Source of the DNA: Plasmodium malariae
Lineage: Eukaryota; Apicomplexa; Aconoidasida; Haemosporida; Plasmodiidae
Assembly (NCBI RefSeq): GCF_900090045.1
Contig: NW_021638310.1
Location: 1 to 51,630 of the forward strand
Reading direction: 5' to 3'
DNA length: 51,630 nt
Below, in pieces: positions 12,495-25,977 of this stretch. The translations under genes and the position numbers were made by a program. The notes under the pieces were generated by a model. It had not been told where the DNA came from and ran no database searches. It saw only the letters and a program-made list of their open reading frames with translations. Positions within the stretch are counted from its first letter, which is position 1. Each line of letters begins with the position of its first letter.

Positions 12495-15400
12495 TGTTAT
12501 ACAGGCTATCAAATAACTTAGTTTAAGGATATTAAAAAGTATATAAAATTGAGCTAAATATACGTTCCCATTAAATAGATATAATTAAAAAATAAAATAA
12601 GAAAAAGGGCTGTATAGTAAAAATATATTACTTTTTGTTTTTAACTTTATATATTTATTTGTATGTATTTTTTTTTATATTTTTTAATAATATTATTAAT
12701 TGAATTTATTTATAATACTTTTTTTTTATTAAATTATAATAATTTTGGAAAATATTATTATTATTTCTAATATATAAAAAAATATATTTATTTTCACGTT
12801 TAGTATAATTTAAGTCCCTAATACAGCATGAGTTGCAATAACACATCATAAAATATATTAACTATTTTAAATTATATTCATGAAATAGTCTAATAAATTT
12901 ATTATATAATTTGTAAAATCATCGAATACATTAAAGTTATATACAATATAAAATTAATTTTGAATTCATAGCTATTATGTATAAATTTAGAACATGTAAA
13001 TTAGAAAATAAAATTGTAGCTATACCAACATCTAAATATGTAAACATAATGTAACTCATAAAATGATAATACTTAAATTAGTTCCTTCTAATAAAAAAAG
13101 ATAAATATAAAATTAAGATTAAAGATTATGTTATCATCCATGTAACAAAGTTTTAAATTTCTAACAATATTTATATAGTCTTATTTTATACTATTTTTTG
13201 GGTAAAATGATATTGCATCTGACGAACATTGCATCTTTATATATACGACAAAGTTTATTAATATTCTGAACGCTATACCAGATAAGACTTTTATTAAATA
13301 TATAATTAATTAAAGTTGAATATTGAAAATGTACTCGATACGTTTCATTAATACAATTTATATTATTTGTCAGAGGAATATATTATAAATATACATGAAT
13401 ATATTCATTAAAACAAAATAATTATTAAAAAAGTTAATGCATTTATTTGTGTCAAAAAAAATGCATTATGAAATAATAAGTATATATATGAAAATTAAAT
13501 TAAGTATATGTAAACTATTTTATATTGCAACTGTTTGCAGACATAATTATATATAAAATTTTAGTGAAATTCCATTAGCAATTATTATATAAAAACATAT
13601 CCATTATTAAATATTAAAACAAAATAAAATTTCTAATTATATATTTATAGAATACATATAAACTAAAAAAAATAACGCTTACAAGAAAACTTTAATATGA
13701 ACCTTTAGTTGATATAATATACTTATAATTAACAAAAACTACCGGAAAATAAAATTTTTTTTGTCAGTGATATATATAAATATTTTAATAGATCTTATTA
13801 TCTAATGTTAGAATTATAATTCTGTTTAACTTATATGTTATATATTTTCTTTTTAGTATTTTAAAAATATTAACTATAAACTATTATTTTAATTTATTTA
13901 TATATATATTATATTATTATTTTTTTTTTTGGTAATTTATCATTAATTTATTTATTACATTTATATAAGATGTTTTTTATTTATTTTTCCAGTGTTTCAT
14001 TGTTAGGTTATAAGATTAATTAATCATTATGAATAAAATTATTTCAATTAATTAGTTAAAATTTATTAATAATAATTATATATTTTATGATTCCCAAAAC
14101 ACTAATAAATATCACGTTAAATAACCTTATTAGTATTAATAAAAACTTTTAATAATAAAAAAAACAAAATATTTTAATTAGTTTTTATGCTTATTCACTT
14201 GTTTTACAATTATGGTTTCATAAAATTAATTTTGTATACTATATTAAAACTAATTAACAATCTACAGGAAATGAAATTCTGTGGGATAAATAAGTACTAC
14301 AATACTGCTTTTAACAGTTGGAATGAAAACTATAATTATTTTTGTAAAGTTATTTTTTATATATCTTCATGTATTATTATTCATTTGAACAATTCCCTTC
14401 AATTTTTAACGCCTTGAATTAAATATAAAATAAAAATTCAATAATTGATAAGAAAATGTTTGCTTTAGTTTTTGTTAAACATGTAGAATTTTATAAATAT
14501 AAAACCACTATATTATTCTAATATCCACTTATATTTTATTATTGCTATATGAAATATAGAGATAATAATTATTGTTTTTAGAATTATACGTAATTCTTAT
14601 TAAAATCATGAATTGGTTAAATCATTAATATACTTATTTAATAATTAGTCTATGTAACATATATAAATTATATATGAATAAAACATTTATGCTTTTTCCA
14701 TATGTATATGTCATTAAATTATTTAAAATTATTTATATACATATTACATCTGCCTATTTTTATTTTTAGGAATAATTTACTTTATTTGTTATTCATTTTA
14801 ATTATTAAAATATTAATGTAATTTTTTTCATAAAAAATGCAATTTTGTTTAGTAAAACTGTAATTTAATTAATTATTTAATTTCAAAGTATTATAAGTAT
14901 TTACAAGCAAAAAGTTATTAAACAAATAAGATAAAAAAAAAAAAAAAGCTTATTTATTTTTTATATAATAACAATTAAACTACACCATTAGGTCAATATA
15001 TGCTGCATTATAAAAAAAGAAAAAAAGAGAATTCCCATTTTTATTTTATATAAATAGAAAATTTTATAAAAATAGATTAATAATATATTACTTTCTTTTT
15101 TTTTTTTCTTATTTATTATACAAATATTTCTTCTAAATACATAATGAACTAGAAAAAAAAGAATTTAAGTGCATTCAAAAATTTTCATTTAGAAATAATT
15201 GAATAAATTAATTATATTAAAACGTTATGAACTTCAAAAAATACATTACAGAAATAAAAAATCATTCATTATTTTCCTTTAAAATGTATATTTTTTTTAT
15301 TAAGTAGTATATTAGAAATTTTGGTTTTTCAATATATTATAAAATATGTGTAGTATCATAGATTTACATAGTAAATAAATGGATGAAATATATAACACAA

Positions 15401-15990
15401 AAATAAGCACATATTATATTTTTTTTTGTTAAAATTTTTACTATTATTATATTTTTACATTAATTAATGTTTTATTAATAAGTAATTTTTGCATAATATA
15501 ATGTTTATAAAATTATCATTAATAGTAGGAAAATATTATTAAGATTATTTATGATTCTCTTCATAAATAGGAGAACGAATTATCTATATTCTGTAAATTC
15601 TATATTCTGTATAAATTTAATATCTGCAAATATTTATATATCTTTTTTTTTTATTTTTAAAGAAAAAAAAAAAAAAATTATTTAGATATACTTGTATATT
15701 AAATAGCTAATTTATATATATTGGATATTTATTAATTAACGTGTACTATATTATGTTTACAAAAGGTAATTTTGTTTATAATTAACACTAAGATAATAAT
15801 TTTATAATATATTTTTAGAGTTATATTCCTTTTTATTTATTGTAAAATGCATTATAATTATGTACTATAATTAAATGTTTATGAAATAATATTAAAAAAA
15901 TATATATGATGTTCTTTGTAATTAGAAGAATACTATTTTATTATTAAATATTTCCTCACTGAATATATTACATTATTAGAATTTTGAATC
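12495..15990. other. AT-rich intergenic region and shared fam 5' flank
   Basis: No gene supported. The right half (about 14180-15990) resembles the left end of the window (1-1780) and is a duplicated 5' flank. A 76-codon frame at 14187 falls inside this conserved block, but the copy at the window start is not open, so it is not taken as a gene. It contains A15 runs at 14933-14947 and 15663-15677. Confidence 0.55.
14180..15990 (+). repeat. Duplicated 5' flank of fam genes (copy of 1-1780)
   Basis: By eye the block matches 1-1780 in order and spacing. Shared landmarks include a segment reading ttatgcttattcacttgt, a stretch around ataacaattaaac, and a region around gcataatataatg about 0.5 kb upstream of the start codon. 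Identity is moderate, with many small indels, and was not computed. The block ends at the start codon of a fam gene in both cases, which suggests flank and gene were copied together. Confidence 0.5.
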
Positions 15991-16871
15991 ATGGAAGAAA
16001 AATTTAAGTTACCATTTTTTATCAAAATTTTTTCTTTTATCCTTTTGACATGGATAAATCATTTTAACAATAATATGGTATGATAATAATATGGATATAT
16101 GTATTATAAATATTATACTCATTTTATTTCTATTAATAATTTTGTTAGTATGAAATTATTTGTTCTTTTAAATTATGAATGTATTCCTTGTTTTGTCAGA
16201 GTAGCTTTAATAAATATTTAGATGAGAATTATGACAATGATAGAAAATTAGGTCAAATAACTTATCGTTTACTAGCAAAACTTAAACAGATGAAATGTCC
16301 ATATACTATATGGATAAATGATGTGATACCAAATAATGGAAGGTAAATAAAAAAAGATATATATAATAATGAAAAAATAAATGTAGAAAAAAATATATTG
16401 GCAGATAAAGTTTTATTAAAAAGTGCAGAAAACTATAAGCTACCTAGAAGAACTGAATCATCTATGTACATTCGAGGAAATTTATATTGTAAAAAAAGAA
16501 TATTTGACAAAATATATTATAAAAATATAGTTAGGAATTCATGGATTAAAGATTTTATATCTTTAAAGGAAGATATAAAATTAAAATTACTTGGGATTTT
16601 TATTTTAGGGAGCTTTCATTTACTAGTTGGTATCACGTTAATAGTCTTAGGAAAATTGGGGTACTTGGATGATGTTAATAGAGTTATACGTTTATTTGAT
16701 GAAATTCGTCTATTTGTTTTGTTATTCTATATATTAACATTTGTTGTTGCAGTAGCAATGTTGTTTATACACAGAAGAGTTGTAAAATATTTAAAGGCTT
16801 TAGAAAAAAAATATGATATTAATAATACGGCGTATCCTTCCTTACGTAAGGTAGTTAAATATAATAAATAA
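15991..16871 (+). pseudogene. Divergent fam-l/fam-m family gene with one in-frame stop
   Basis: Exon 1 is 15991-16077 (29 codons, MEEKFKLPFFIKIFSFILLT), the intron is 16078-16199 with GTATGA and CAG ends, and exon 2 is 16200-16871. Exon 2 starts with the shared leader FNKYLDENYDNDRKL and RLLAKLKQ. A TAA at 16344-16346 then interrupts the frame after about 77 residues. The same frame stays open from there to 16871, giving a further 174 residues or so. That part does not resemble the LEKKIFKELD or YYTEYIDYNN types. It holds YKNIVRNSWIKDFISLKEDI, a first span (LGIFILGSFHLLVGITLIVL) and a second (LFVLLFYILTFVVAVAMLF), and a basic tail. It is therefore either a third subtype or a chimera. A single nonsense change with the rest preserved suggests a recent pseudogene, a sequencing error, or use of only the 157-codon C-terminal frame. 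Confidence 0.7.
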
Positions 16872-19582
16872 GATCTGTAATACCATAAATAATGTACACA
16901 AATAGTACACATAACAATAAATTACTTACATTACATATATTCAAATGCACTTCAGTATCTTTGTTGACCAGCAAAAGTAAAAATATATTCCTTTAATTGT
17001 TTTATTAATTTGAATTTTTTAATGATTGCACTTTATATTTTAACGTTTTTTTTAATTATAATAGCATATTATGATATATATATTTCCATATTTTACATTA
17101 TTTTAAAAAAAATATAAATATGTTTTTTATAGTTAATATATAGAAGTCCGATCCGTATAAATCTATTGATGTATTGTATCAAATTACATTTGCTACTATA
17201 AAAAATAATACTAATTATTATTTTACGTTTTTTTCAAGACTTAAATTATTAAATCCTGTGTAAATAAAAAAAGTAATTATTCGTTTAAATTTAAAACTAA
17301 ATATGTCTTTTTTGGGGAATTATGAATTGAATTGAATGTACTTTGTTGTATAAATATATATATTTATAATAAAATCAAATTCGTTGTTAATTTCAGGAAA
17401 TAGTATTTATCATACATATAGTATTATATATATTTATTTTAAAATATATTTTTAAAAAACACATTATTTTTTTTTAATATTATAATTATTAGGTTATAAA
17501 TATATAATAATATAATAACCTTTTATGTAGAATCCATAGTCTAGTGGAGTATGGTTAGTATTTTAATTTTATCCTTGTTACTTTTTTTCTTAATATGATA
17601 ATTTTATGTACATAATTAAATATATAATTCTTTTTTAAAATGAAGAGAATATGCTTTAAGATTCTAAGTAATTGAAATTTTTTTTTTATTTATATACCTA
17701 AAAAAAAGAAAAAAAGTTTAAAGATCAATTTAAATTTTTAAAGCATCTTTTAATCTGCAACAATCTTTTTTTCTTTTAATAATATACATTTAGAATATAA
17801 ATGAAATCAAGGTTTTTTTCATTGATATAATTTTTTTATAAATAATAAATTAAAATATGTTGTATTCGGATAATAATTAAAAAAATAATTTTTATATATT
17901 AATTTTTTTAAAAATAACATAAGTTTATAATGCATAAATAAGTGTATAAAGAAGAGTTATTTTATTATTTTTATAATTTTCTTTGTTATGAGCATTATTA
18001 CACTGTTAGAATATATATATATATTATTATAAATATTTACATTAAAATTAAAGACAATGATTAAAAAAATATAACAATTTAAATAGTGTTTTTATATTTA
18101 TTTAAAGTATGACCATATGCTGAACACTTTTTCTCTACTAAATTTATGATTATTATAAAGAAATGATCAAGTAAAATAAAATCGACTACTTCCTTATTAA
18201 AAAATTATTTGGGTTTATACTTTTTATAAGAATATTCCAAAATTTCCATGAAGTGATATAGTTTCTTTAATATATATTTTCTTCTTTATTTTTTTGGATG
18301 TGGTATTTATTACAATTAGAAAAATGTCATATGTATGTTAGTAAATAAAATTCGGATATAAAATAAAATCCGAGGTAATACATTGTTATGTGAAATAATA
18401 AAAACGAGTGAGTATTCTGAAAATTTTAATGTACAAATTAGAACAATACCTAAAAAATACACATAATGGAGAAAGAGCGTTCCATTTATAACATATCATA
18501 CGTTTAGTAATATGTATATAATAAGTTCTATGGAGACTATAAAGTAGAATTCTATGAAAAACCTTAAGTAATATAGAATTATATTTCAATTTACCTGATC
18601 CTTTTCATAATTTCGTGTTACTTTCTATGACATTTATTGGAATATTTATCTTATTTTTCTTTTTGTATGAAGTAAATAAAAATAATATATAGGAACATGA
18701 ATAATGTATTTTGTTACTATAATATGATTTATAGAAAAATAGATAATTATAAGGTAAATTTATCTATATTTCTTATTTATCATGTATCAATCTGTTTAAT
18801 TTACTTGGATGTTAAATATATAAAATGGTATTAAAAAAGAAAAAGAATTAAGAATTGTGCTTGAAAGGAATATATTTATCAATTATTAATTAATGGATAT
18901 GAATCTTTTCATTTATATTTGAGAAGTACTAAAATTAACCTATCCTATCATATTGTATAATGATTCTTAATACATTCTCACATAGAACATTTACAAAATC
19001 AAGATTGCAATATTAATATTGTTGTATTATGAGTTGAATTTTTAATTCAACTTAATTGTAAGAAAATAAATAATGATAGAAGCTTAAAATAATGTTAGTT
19101 ATAATTGAATAATATCTATTATTTTTCTTTTTGATTAATGTTTTTATCTTAGGTTATTGTTTTTTTATTATGTAATAAAACTATTGTTGTTATATTTGAT
19201 TCTTTTGTTTTGTTTCGTTTTCTCCCCCTTTTTAATACTTATGTAATAAACATTACTTCATATAATTGTACATGAGAATCAGCATATTCTTATTAATCTT
19301 GCGTTGTATATTTACGTTTTAAAAATATTTGTTTTCCATTCTTAAAAAAATTTCATACAAATGTTAATTTTTCTGCTTCTGACTTTTACTATAGGGTTGA
19401 ATTTATGTCATGCTTTTTTTTAAAATACATTTACATCATTATTTTTGTAATTTTTACACAAATGTATTCATTTATTTATTTTTATTTTGTCTTATGTATT
19501 TAAGAATTTCCTCTTATATGTAACATATACACGAATAAATGTTCGACTTTCTAATGAAAATAATATAAACTCTACTTTTGTA
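16872..19582. other. AT-rich region, part of a 6.4 kb duplicated unit
   Basis: No gene supported. Segments at about 17530-17580 and 18120-18240 resemble 23955-24005 and 24530-24650 in the same order. This puts the stretch between a fam gene and an opposing PIR remnant inside a segmental duplication. A 67-codon minus frame at 18386 has no family features and is not taken as a gene. Confidence 0.5.
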
Positions 19583-20530
19583 TCAATTGTAGAATTGTGG
19601 TTGATAGTCTATATTATGAAGACTTCGTTCATAATTTATATTTGCTTCATAATGTGTGTTTTGTGGTGATTCTATTGCTTCTTTTTCAACTTCTTTAAGT
19701 TTAATTAGTTTTTCCTTTTGTAAACGATTAAGTAGATTTGATTTCATTGGAGTAAACTATATGAAAAAAAAGATATATATATGTAATTAAAAGTATTATT
19801 TTATTTTTTTTAATACTTTGTGTGATAATGAATTATAAGAATTGTGATACGTTATTCACATTATTAATTATAATATTTATTAATCTTATATAAAAAAATT
19901 AAGGTGAAAATTGTTAGTAATAATGCAGATATTGTAAAGCTAGCAACAAATACATAATCTATTTTAGTAGGTGGTAAATTTGTGGTACACCAGGACAAGA
20001 AGTTACATTACACATTATATTATTATATATTTCTTTAAAATTGTTTAATTCTTTACAAAAAATGTTTTTAATTTTTTTTTGGAATTGATCGTAATGTTAA
20101 ATAAAAAAGTCAAAGGAATTTTTAATATGTATACAACAGTTAACATTAGAACCAAAATATTGCCCATTAAAATTGTTAAAAGCATTATCATAACTGTATA
20201 GTACTTAGAGTTTTTTAAAATTTCTGTATCAATATTTTTAAACTCTTGCACAAATATTTTATTTAATTGGGATGGAAATTTATTTTATATCTGAAAATTA
20301 AGTGGCATTCTTAATATATTTTTATTGAGCGATTATCAGGTAATTCAAATCTTTATAATATTTGATGCTATAAGAATTATATTGTTCATTTAGTACAATT
20401 AAATATCCAACAGTATCTAGACTTGATATTATAAATTCGTTATTTCAACTACTGCTACATTTCTTTCCTGGATTTTTAGCACTTTACCCGTGTCATTTTG
20501 AACATCTGAAATAACATCTACAATTTCCTT
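19583..20530 (-). pseudogene. pir: Degenerate PIR gene, copy A
   Basis: Read on the minus strand. The last exon, 19756 to 19583, is intact: 57 residues starting FTPMKSNLLNRLQKEKL and ending IDYQPQFYN, preceded by a proper TAG acceptor. Upstream of it, about 19840-19960, one frame encodes a membrane span (YVFVASFTISALLLTIFTLI then FLYK), as in PIR genes. Further up (20000-20250) another frame gives IFCKELNNFKEIYNN and SCPGVPQIYHL, and before it a YSYDNAFNNFN segment, all typical of PIR. These pieces lie in different frames and carry stops, and no N-terminal exon is recognisable beyond about 20530. An intact last exon beside decayed exon 2 marks a pseudogene. A 68-codon minus frame at 20045-20251 is a by-product of one shifted frame. 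Confidence 0.75.
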
Positions 20531-22312
20531 TTAATGTTTAAGTTATAATATCACAGAATTTTAATAAATATAAAAAAAAAACGATATTAATTTTATAATA
20601 TACTTGTATGTTTTTGACTCTACTAACAGAATTCATTTTTTAAAATAAAATTAGTTTGATATTAACATACATAATACAGCAGATACTCATTTTATTCTAT
20701 ATAAATTAATAACTACTTCATTAAAAATTAATAATATATTTATAATGAAAATTAATTAACTTCTTAATTAAATGTAAATAAATTTTATGAATAAATACAT
20801 TACCTGCATAACATTATTATATATAGATGCTTATTTATAAATTTTTCCTATTGTTATTTTTTTTACTCGTACGTTAACCTAAACAACAGTAGAAATATTA
20901 ATACGTAAATAATTATAATTATATTCTATTAATGTCTTGGAATTTTTACAAAATTTAATGTTCTTTAAAATAATATAAATTTTAAAGAATATGCATGTTA
21001 TATGTATAGATAGATCATAAAATGATTATGGTGTTTTTATCAATGTTTAGACATCTAACATATTATAATTTAAATGTTAATATTTATTTTGTCAATAAAG
21101 ATAAATTATATGGTTTTGTATGAAATTTATTTATGGAATTTTAACATTATTAAAGGCAAATTTTGTTAAAGCTGCTTTACTTTAAGCTTATACTGAAACC
21201 TCCCTTTAGATAAATAATTGATTTATTAATAACATTGTAAATATTTTTGAAAACATGTAACTTATAAAATGAAAAAACATAAGTTATTCAAATTTTTTAA
21301 AAGATATATCTGAAGAGAGATATCTAATATCAATATATTTAATTTATGCATATATAAAAATTGGAAATCTTGTAAATAAATATTATAATGTTTTTTAATT
21401 ATTTTTATATTATCTTAATTAATGTTAAAAGATATAATATTTTATGAAATAATATTCTTTTCTATATATAACATTCGCACGTATGTACCACTTGTTTGTT
21501 CATATTCAGGTTATTATTAATATATATTTAAGAACTTATAGTTCAAGTTTAATTTGTAGTGGTTAGTTATGTGTTGGATAACTAATTTGCGTATTAAGGA
21601 ATTTTATAGAGGAAGAGATACATTTATTATATTATTATTGCAATTGAATCATAGTTTATTTAATAATATTATATGAAAATTATTTAAATATTTATTATAA
21701 AATAAATTGGTAAACAATATAGTAAAGTTTATTTACTCTTAATGTAATTATACAGATACAATGGTAAAAACAGCGGCATTAGAATTTAATATTTTTTATA
21801 TAAAAATTATTCCAAAAATATAATTTTAATGTTAAAATTTATAATATATATATATCAATTAAAACAGTAATATTTTTCTAAAAATATAGCGCAAAGTATT
21901 CTCTATATTCTCTATATTAGGTATATATTCAATATATTAAGAAATCAAATATTATATTCTTTATTTTATATTTAAAATAATTATTAAATAATTACCTAAT
22001 TTAATGTATTAAATAGATAATTTATATATATTGAATATTTGTTATTGAATTCGAATGATATTATTCTAATTCAAATTACCTTTTTAATGCTAGGATTAAA
22101 ATAAAAACTTTATATTATATTTTTTAAGTTAATTTTCATCGCTTCTTTTGTAAAAAATAACAGAATACATATATGCTATTCACTTTTTACGAAAAAATAA
22201 TAATAATAATAATAACGAACTAAATAAATAATTATAATATCCTTTTTCAGGAAATGAATATTATATTATTGTTAATTTTTTTATTAATATATTGAAATAT
22301 TAAATATATATA
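20531..22312. other. AT-rich intergenic region and 5' flank of the fam-l gene at 22313
   Basis: No gene supported. The last 450 bases contain the shared fam-gene block (tattctctatattctc near 21900, then a tattaaatagataattta segment near 22009). A short (AAT)n tract lies near 22197-22216. Confidence 0.5.
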
Positions 22313-23274
22313 ATGATCCAAAAAATGAATCTATTTTTTTTGATTGAAATTTCTACTTTTGTACTTTTATCTTTGATATGCTATTTTTACAAAGATGTGG
22401 TATAAAAATGTTATTACAAATTTTTATTTTTTATTCATATTTTTTGAGTTTACTTTATATCAATGCTTTTTTGTAGCATGAGATTATTTAATCTTATGTA
22501 TGATAAATATTTACTTTACGTTTATAGAATATCTTTAGCAAATACTTGGATGAGAACTACAAACTAGACAGTAAATTAAATGGAACTTTTCGATTGCTGG
22601 CAAAATGTAAACGCGATAAGAATTTATGCATTGTAGAGTTAAAAAATGAGACGCCAAATAATGAATTAAACGAAAAAAAATATATATCTAATAATAAAAA
22701 AGTGGCCACAGGAACAACAATGCAAGTAAATGAAAGTTCACTGAATAATGTTGGAAGAAATAAACATGCTAATAAAAATAAATGTTATGTATTTGAAACA
22801 AAAAAATATTCTCGTTTAGAAAAAAAAATATTCAAAGAACTTGATTATGAAGATTTTCTTAAAAATAACAGAACAATTAGTAATAAGATTTATAAAAAAA
22901 TTATGCGTAAAAAACTGGCATCGCAACTTGCTCCAACTTTAATATTTTTCATATTGTTATCGTTGTCATTTGTATTAGATTACTGTGGTAGTTATGGCCT
23001 TGTATGGGGCTTAGTTGATATATTGAAGAGCTTTTTAAGTAATTGGACTAATGTTGTAAACAAATATCTTAAGGATACTTTCTTAAAATCGTTATTAGAG
23101 TATAAGTGTCAATCAACTGGTACTAGTGGTAAGTGTTGTTATACCATACCACTTCTTTTCAATCTATTTTACGTCATACCCTTCATTATATATTGTATCA
23201 TAATTATATCAAGAATCGTTTATTACCACAAAAAAGTTAAAAAATATGAAAAAATTAAGTACCGTAAAAGGTAA
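22313..23274 (+). CDS. fam-l exported protein, two exons, intact
   Basis: Exon 1 is 22313-22399 (29 codons, MIQKMNLFFLIEIS) and encodes a hydrophobic signal-like segment. The intron is 22400-22527 (128 bases, GTATAA to TAG, phase 0) and exon 2 is 22528-23274. The protein is about 277 residues. Order of landmarks: FSKYLDENYKLD, then RLLAKCKRDK at about residues 51-60 (place of an export motif, not a canonical RxLxE), a charged low-complexity section, and FETKKYSRLEKKIFKELDYE. DFLKNNRTISNKIYKKIMRK follows, then a first span at about 164-180 and a second at about 240-260, and a basic end VKKYEKIKYRKR. Several cysteines lie between the spans. The pattern fits what is known as fam-l of P. malariae, thought to be exported to the infected red cell; structural modelling in the literature compared the family with RH5, but no binding partner can be read from this sequence. 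It is the best-preserved family member here together with the gene at 39744. Confidence 0.85.
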
Positions 23275-25977
23275 AATGAATAAGAGTATTTATGTTTCTT
23301 TCTATAAAAAATTTTTCGTCATGAAAAGAAATATATATTTTCTCAGTAATAGACTTAATAAATATACACACAATAGCATAATTTTTACATGTTGAACAAC
23401 GTATACGTAGTAAGTTTTATATACAGGTGTAATGTATATTGTTATTAGTCTTATTATAAATTTAAATGTTTTAATGTTTTTAAATGTGTATTATGAACTA
23501 ATGTTCCCTCATAACTAAATATTTTTTCTTGGTATATATATTTGTGAATTTCATCTGGCTTTTAAGTAAAATACATATTTGTAGGTATTAATTAATATAT
23601 AATACTACAACTTATATAATTTCAGTGGTTTCCCATGTTAATTTATATTTAAGGTACAAAGAAAATACTGCTTTATATTTTTTTATCATTTTGTAGATTA
23701 AAATGATTATTTGATTGCCTAATTAGAAAAATGTCTTTTCAGTTTACAATGAAGCAAAGTTTATTTTATTCTGTATATGTATATGTTTTTTATAAACATA
23801 AAATTGGACTTGATATGTATTTTAGAAAATTAGTTTTTTTTAAAAATACATTACCAAACATATATTTACTTAAGATACATTTTAATATACCTTATACTTT
23901 TTTCATGGTAAAAATATGAAATTGTAAATATATAATAAAATAATTTGGTTTTTATATAGGGTTCTGAGATCAGTATGTATGGTTAATATTTTAATTTTGC
24001 TACTATAGCTATTTTAATTTATTAATTTATATATATTATCAAATTTACAACTAGTTATGTTTAAAAAAAAAAAAAATAAATAAACTTTAGACATTTGCAA
24101 AATTGAGATATATATTTTTTTATTTATATACATAAAAAAAAAAGGTAATAGGAATGAAATATGAATTTTTAAAATACTTTTTTAATCTGTAATAAATGTT
24201 TTTAGTTTAAATATTATAATTTAAATATATAAAATAAAGCACCTTTTTTTTTACTGAAATTACTCTATAAAAAATAGATTATTAATAATATGTTGAATTT
24301 GTTGATTAACTAAATAGTTTATATATGTTGTGTTAAAAATATTTCCAAATGATATTATATATATTGATTAGGAAAGAAATGTTATATTAATATTTTTATT
24401 TTTTTTTATCATGTATATTTTGAAGCACAAAATGTTTAAATATATATTACATAGTAAAAATTAAAACAATGTTTAAAAAAGTATAATAAACAAAATAGTG
24501 TTTCTGTATTTGTTAGAAACTTGAACAATATGCTGAGATATTTTTTCCTCATTAAATTTATAATTACTATAAAAAAATTATTATGAAAAATAAAATTGAG
24601 TATCTCCTTATTGTAAAAATATTACTATGTTTTTTTTTAGTATGAAAACTTTAATGTTTCTATAACGTGAAATAATTTTAACGATAAATATTGTTTGTTT
24701 AATTATTTTGAATTTAACATTACGCATAATCTGATAAATTCCATATTTAAATTAATAATAAAAATGCAGATTTATGGAAAAATTTAAGATAATACATGGC
24801 TATGCAGAATCATTAAAATTAATACTCGTTCTGAAATTACTAATATGATTATTAGAACAGAATCTGAAATTTTTGCATGTAATAAAAAAAGAGACTGAAT
24901 TTTTAAAATATAATATGTATAATAATGTGTTCCTCGGATATCATAATAGTGGAATTCTATTAGAAACTTGAATAAAAGTAGGTTTATGTTCAATTTTATT
25001 TATTCTTAAGGTATTATAATGATACATGATATTACATTTAAGGAAGTAATTGTCGTATTTTTTACTTACTATAAAGTAAATAAAAACGAATTATATTAAT
25101 ATATATGCGATTTGTTACTTTTAAAATTTACTTTAGTGTAATTTTTATAATTGTATAATAAATTTATATATGTTTTTTATTTATCATACATAGATTTGCT
25201 TATTACTTCGGATGTTATATGTATAAAATATATTAGAGGAGAAAAGGAAAATTAAGTATAATCCTTCGGAAGAACATATATATGAATTATAAACTAAACA
25301 TTGAGAGGTTTGCTATATAAATTAGAGATTGAGTAGAATAAATATCTCTTAACTACATATATAAATAATTTTTTTACAATGTTACGTAGAATATATACCA
25401 TACAAAAACAACCATACTAAAATTTTTGCATATCATTTTAAATTTTTAATTCTGTTTATCGGCAACTAGATAAATGATAATGAAACCTTAAAGATATAAA
25501 TAATATATATATATTCTTTTAAATTTTTGAATAATGTTTTTGTTTTTTGAATTTTGTTTTTTTATTTGCACATTAGTATTACTGGTGTTTTTTTTAAAGC
25601 TTCTGTTTCTTCTCTTTTCACTTTAATACTACTTTAATAAACGCTTCTATATATTAATGTGTAATAAAATCATTATTTATTTCACAATCTTGTGTTATAT
25701 ATTTATACCTTAAAATTATGTGATTTTTATTCTAAAGAAAAATTCATATATATATAAATTTTTTGCTACTGATTCAAACAATAGTATTGTATTTATGTTA
25801 ACTCTTTGTTTGAATAATTGCTGTGTAGTTTTTTCTTAATTTTTATGCGCATGTATACATTTCTAATTTTTTTTATTTATTTATTAAAAAATATCCTCAT
25901 ATATGTAACTTTTGCACCACGGAGTATTATATTTTGTATGGCAAATAATATAAACTGTAATTTTTGTATCAAGGATC
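23275..25977. other. AT-rich region, second copy of the duplicated unit
   Basis: No gene supported. It is collinear in patches with 16872-19582 at an offset near 6.4 kb (see the note on that interval). Small frames at 23731, 24784 and 25818 show no family features; the last is antisense to the PIR remnant. Confidence 0.5.

Noticed and set aside
14187..14417. 76-codon plus-strand frame in the duplicated fam flank
   Set aside because: The corresponding DNA at the window start is not open and no signal, motif or splice context supports it.
18386..18589. 67-codon minus frame
   Set aside because: The matching place in the second duplicated unit (about 24784-24993) is open in part but not with a similar protein, so coding is not conserved.
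20045..20251. 68-codon minus frame with a hydrophobic middle that looks like a small membrane protein
   Set aside because: It is a shifted frame through the PIR remnant; the neighbouring frame carries the PIR motifs FCKELNNFKEIYNN and SCPGVPQIYHL.
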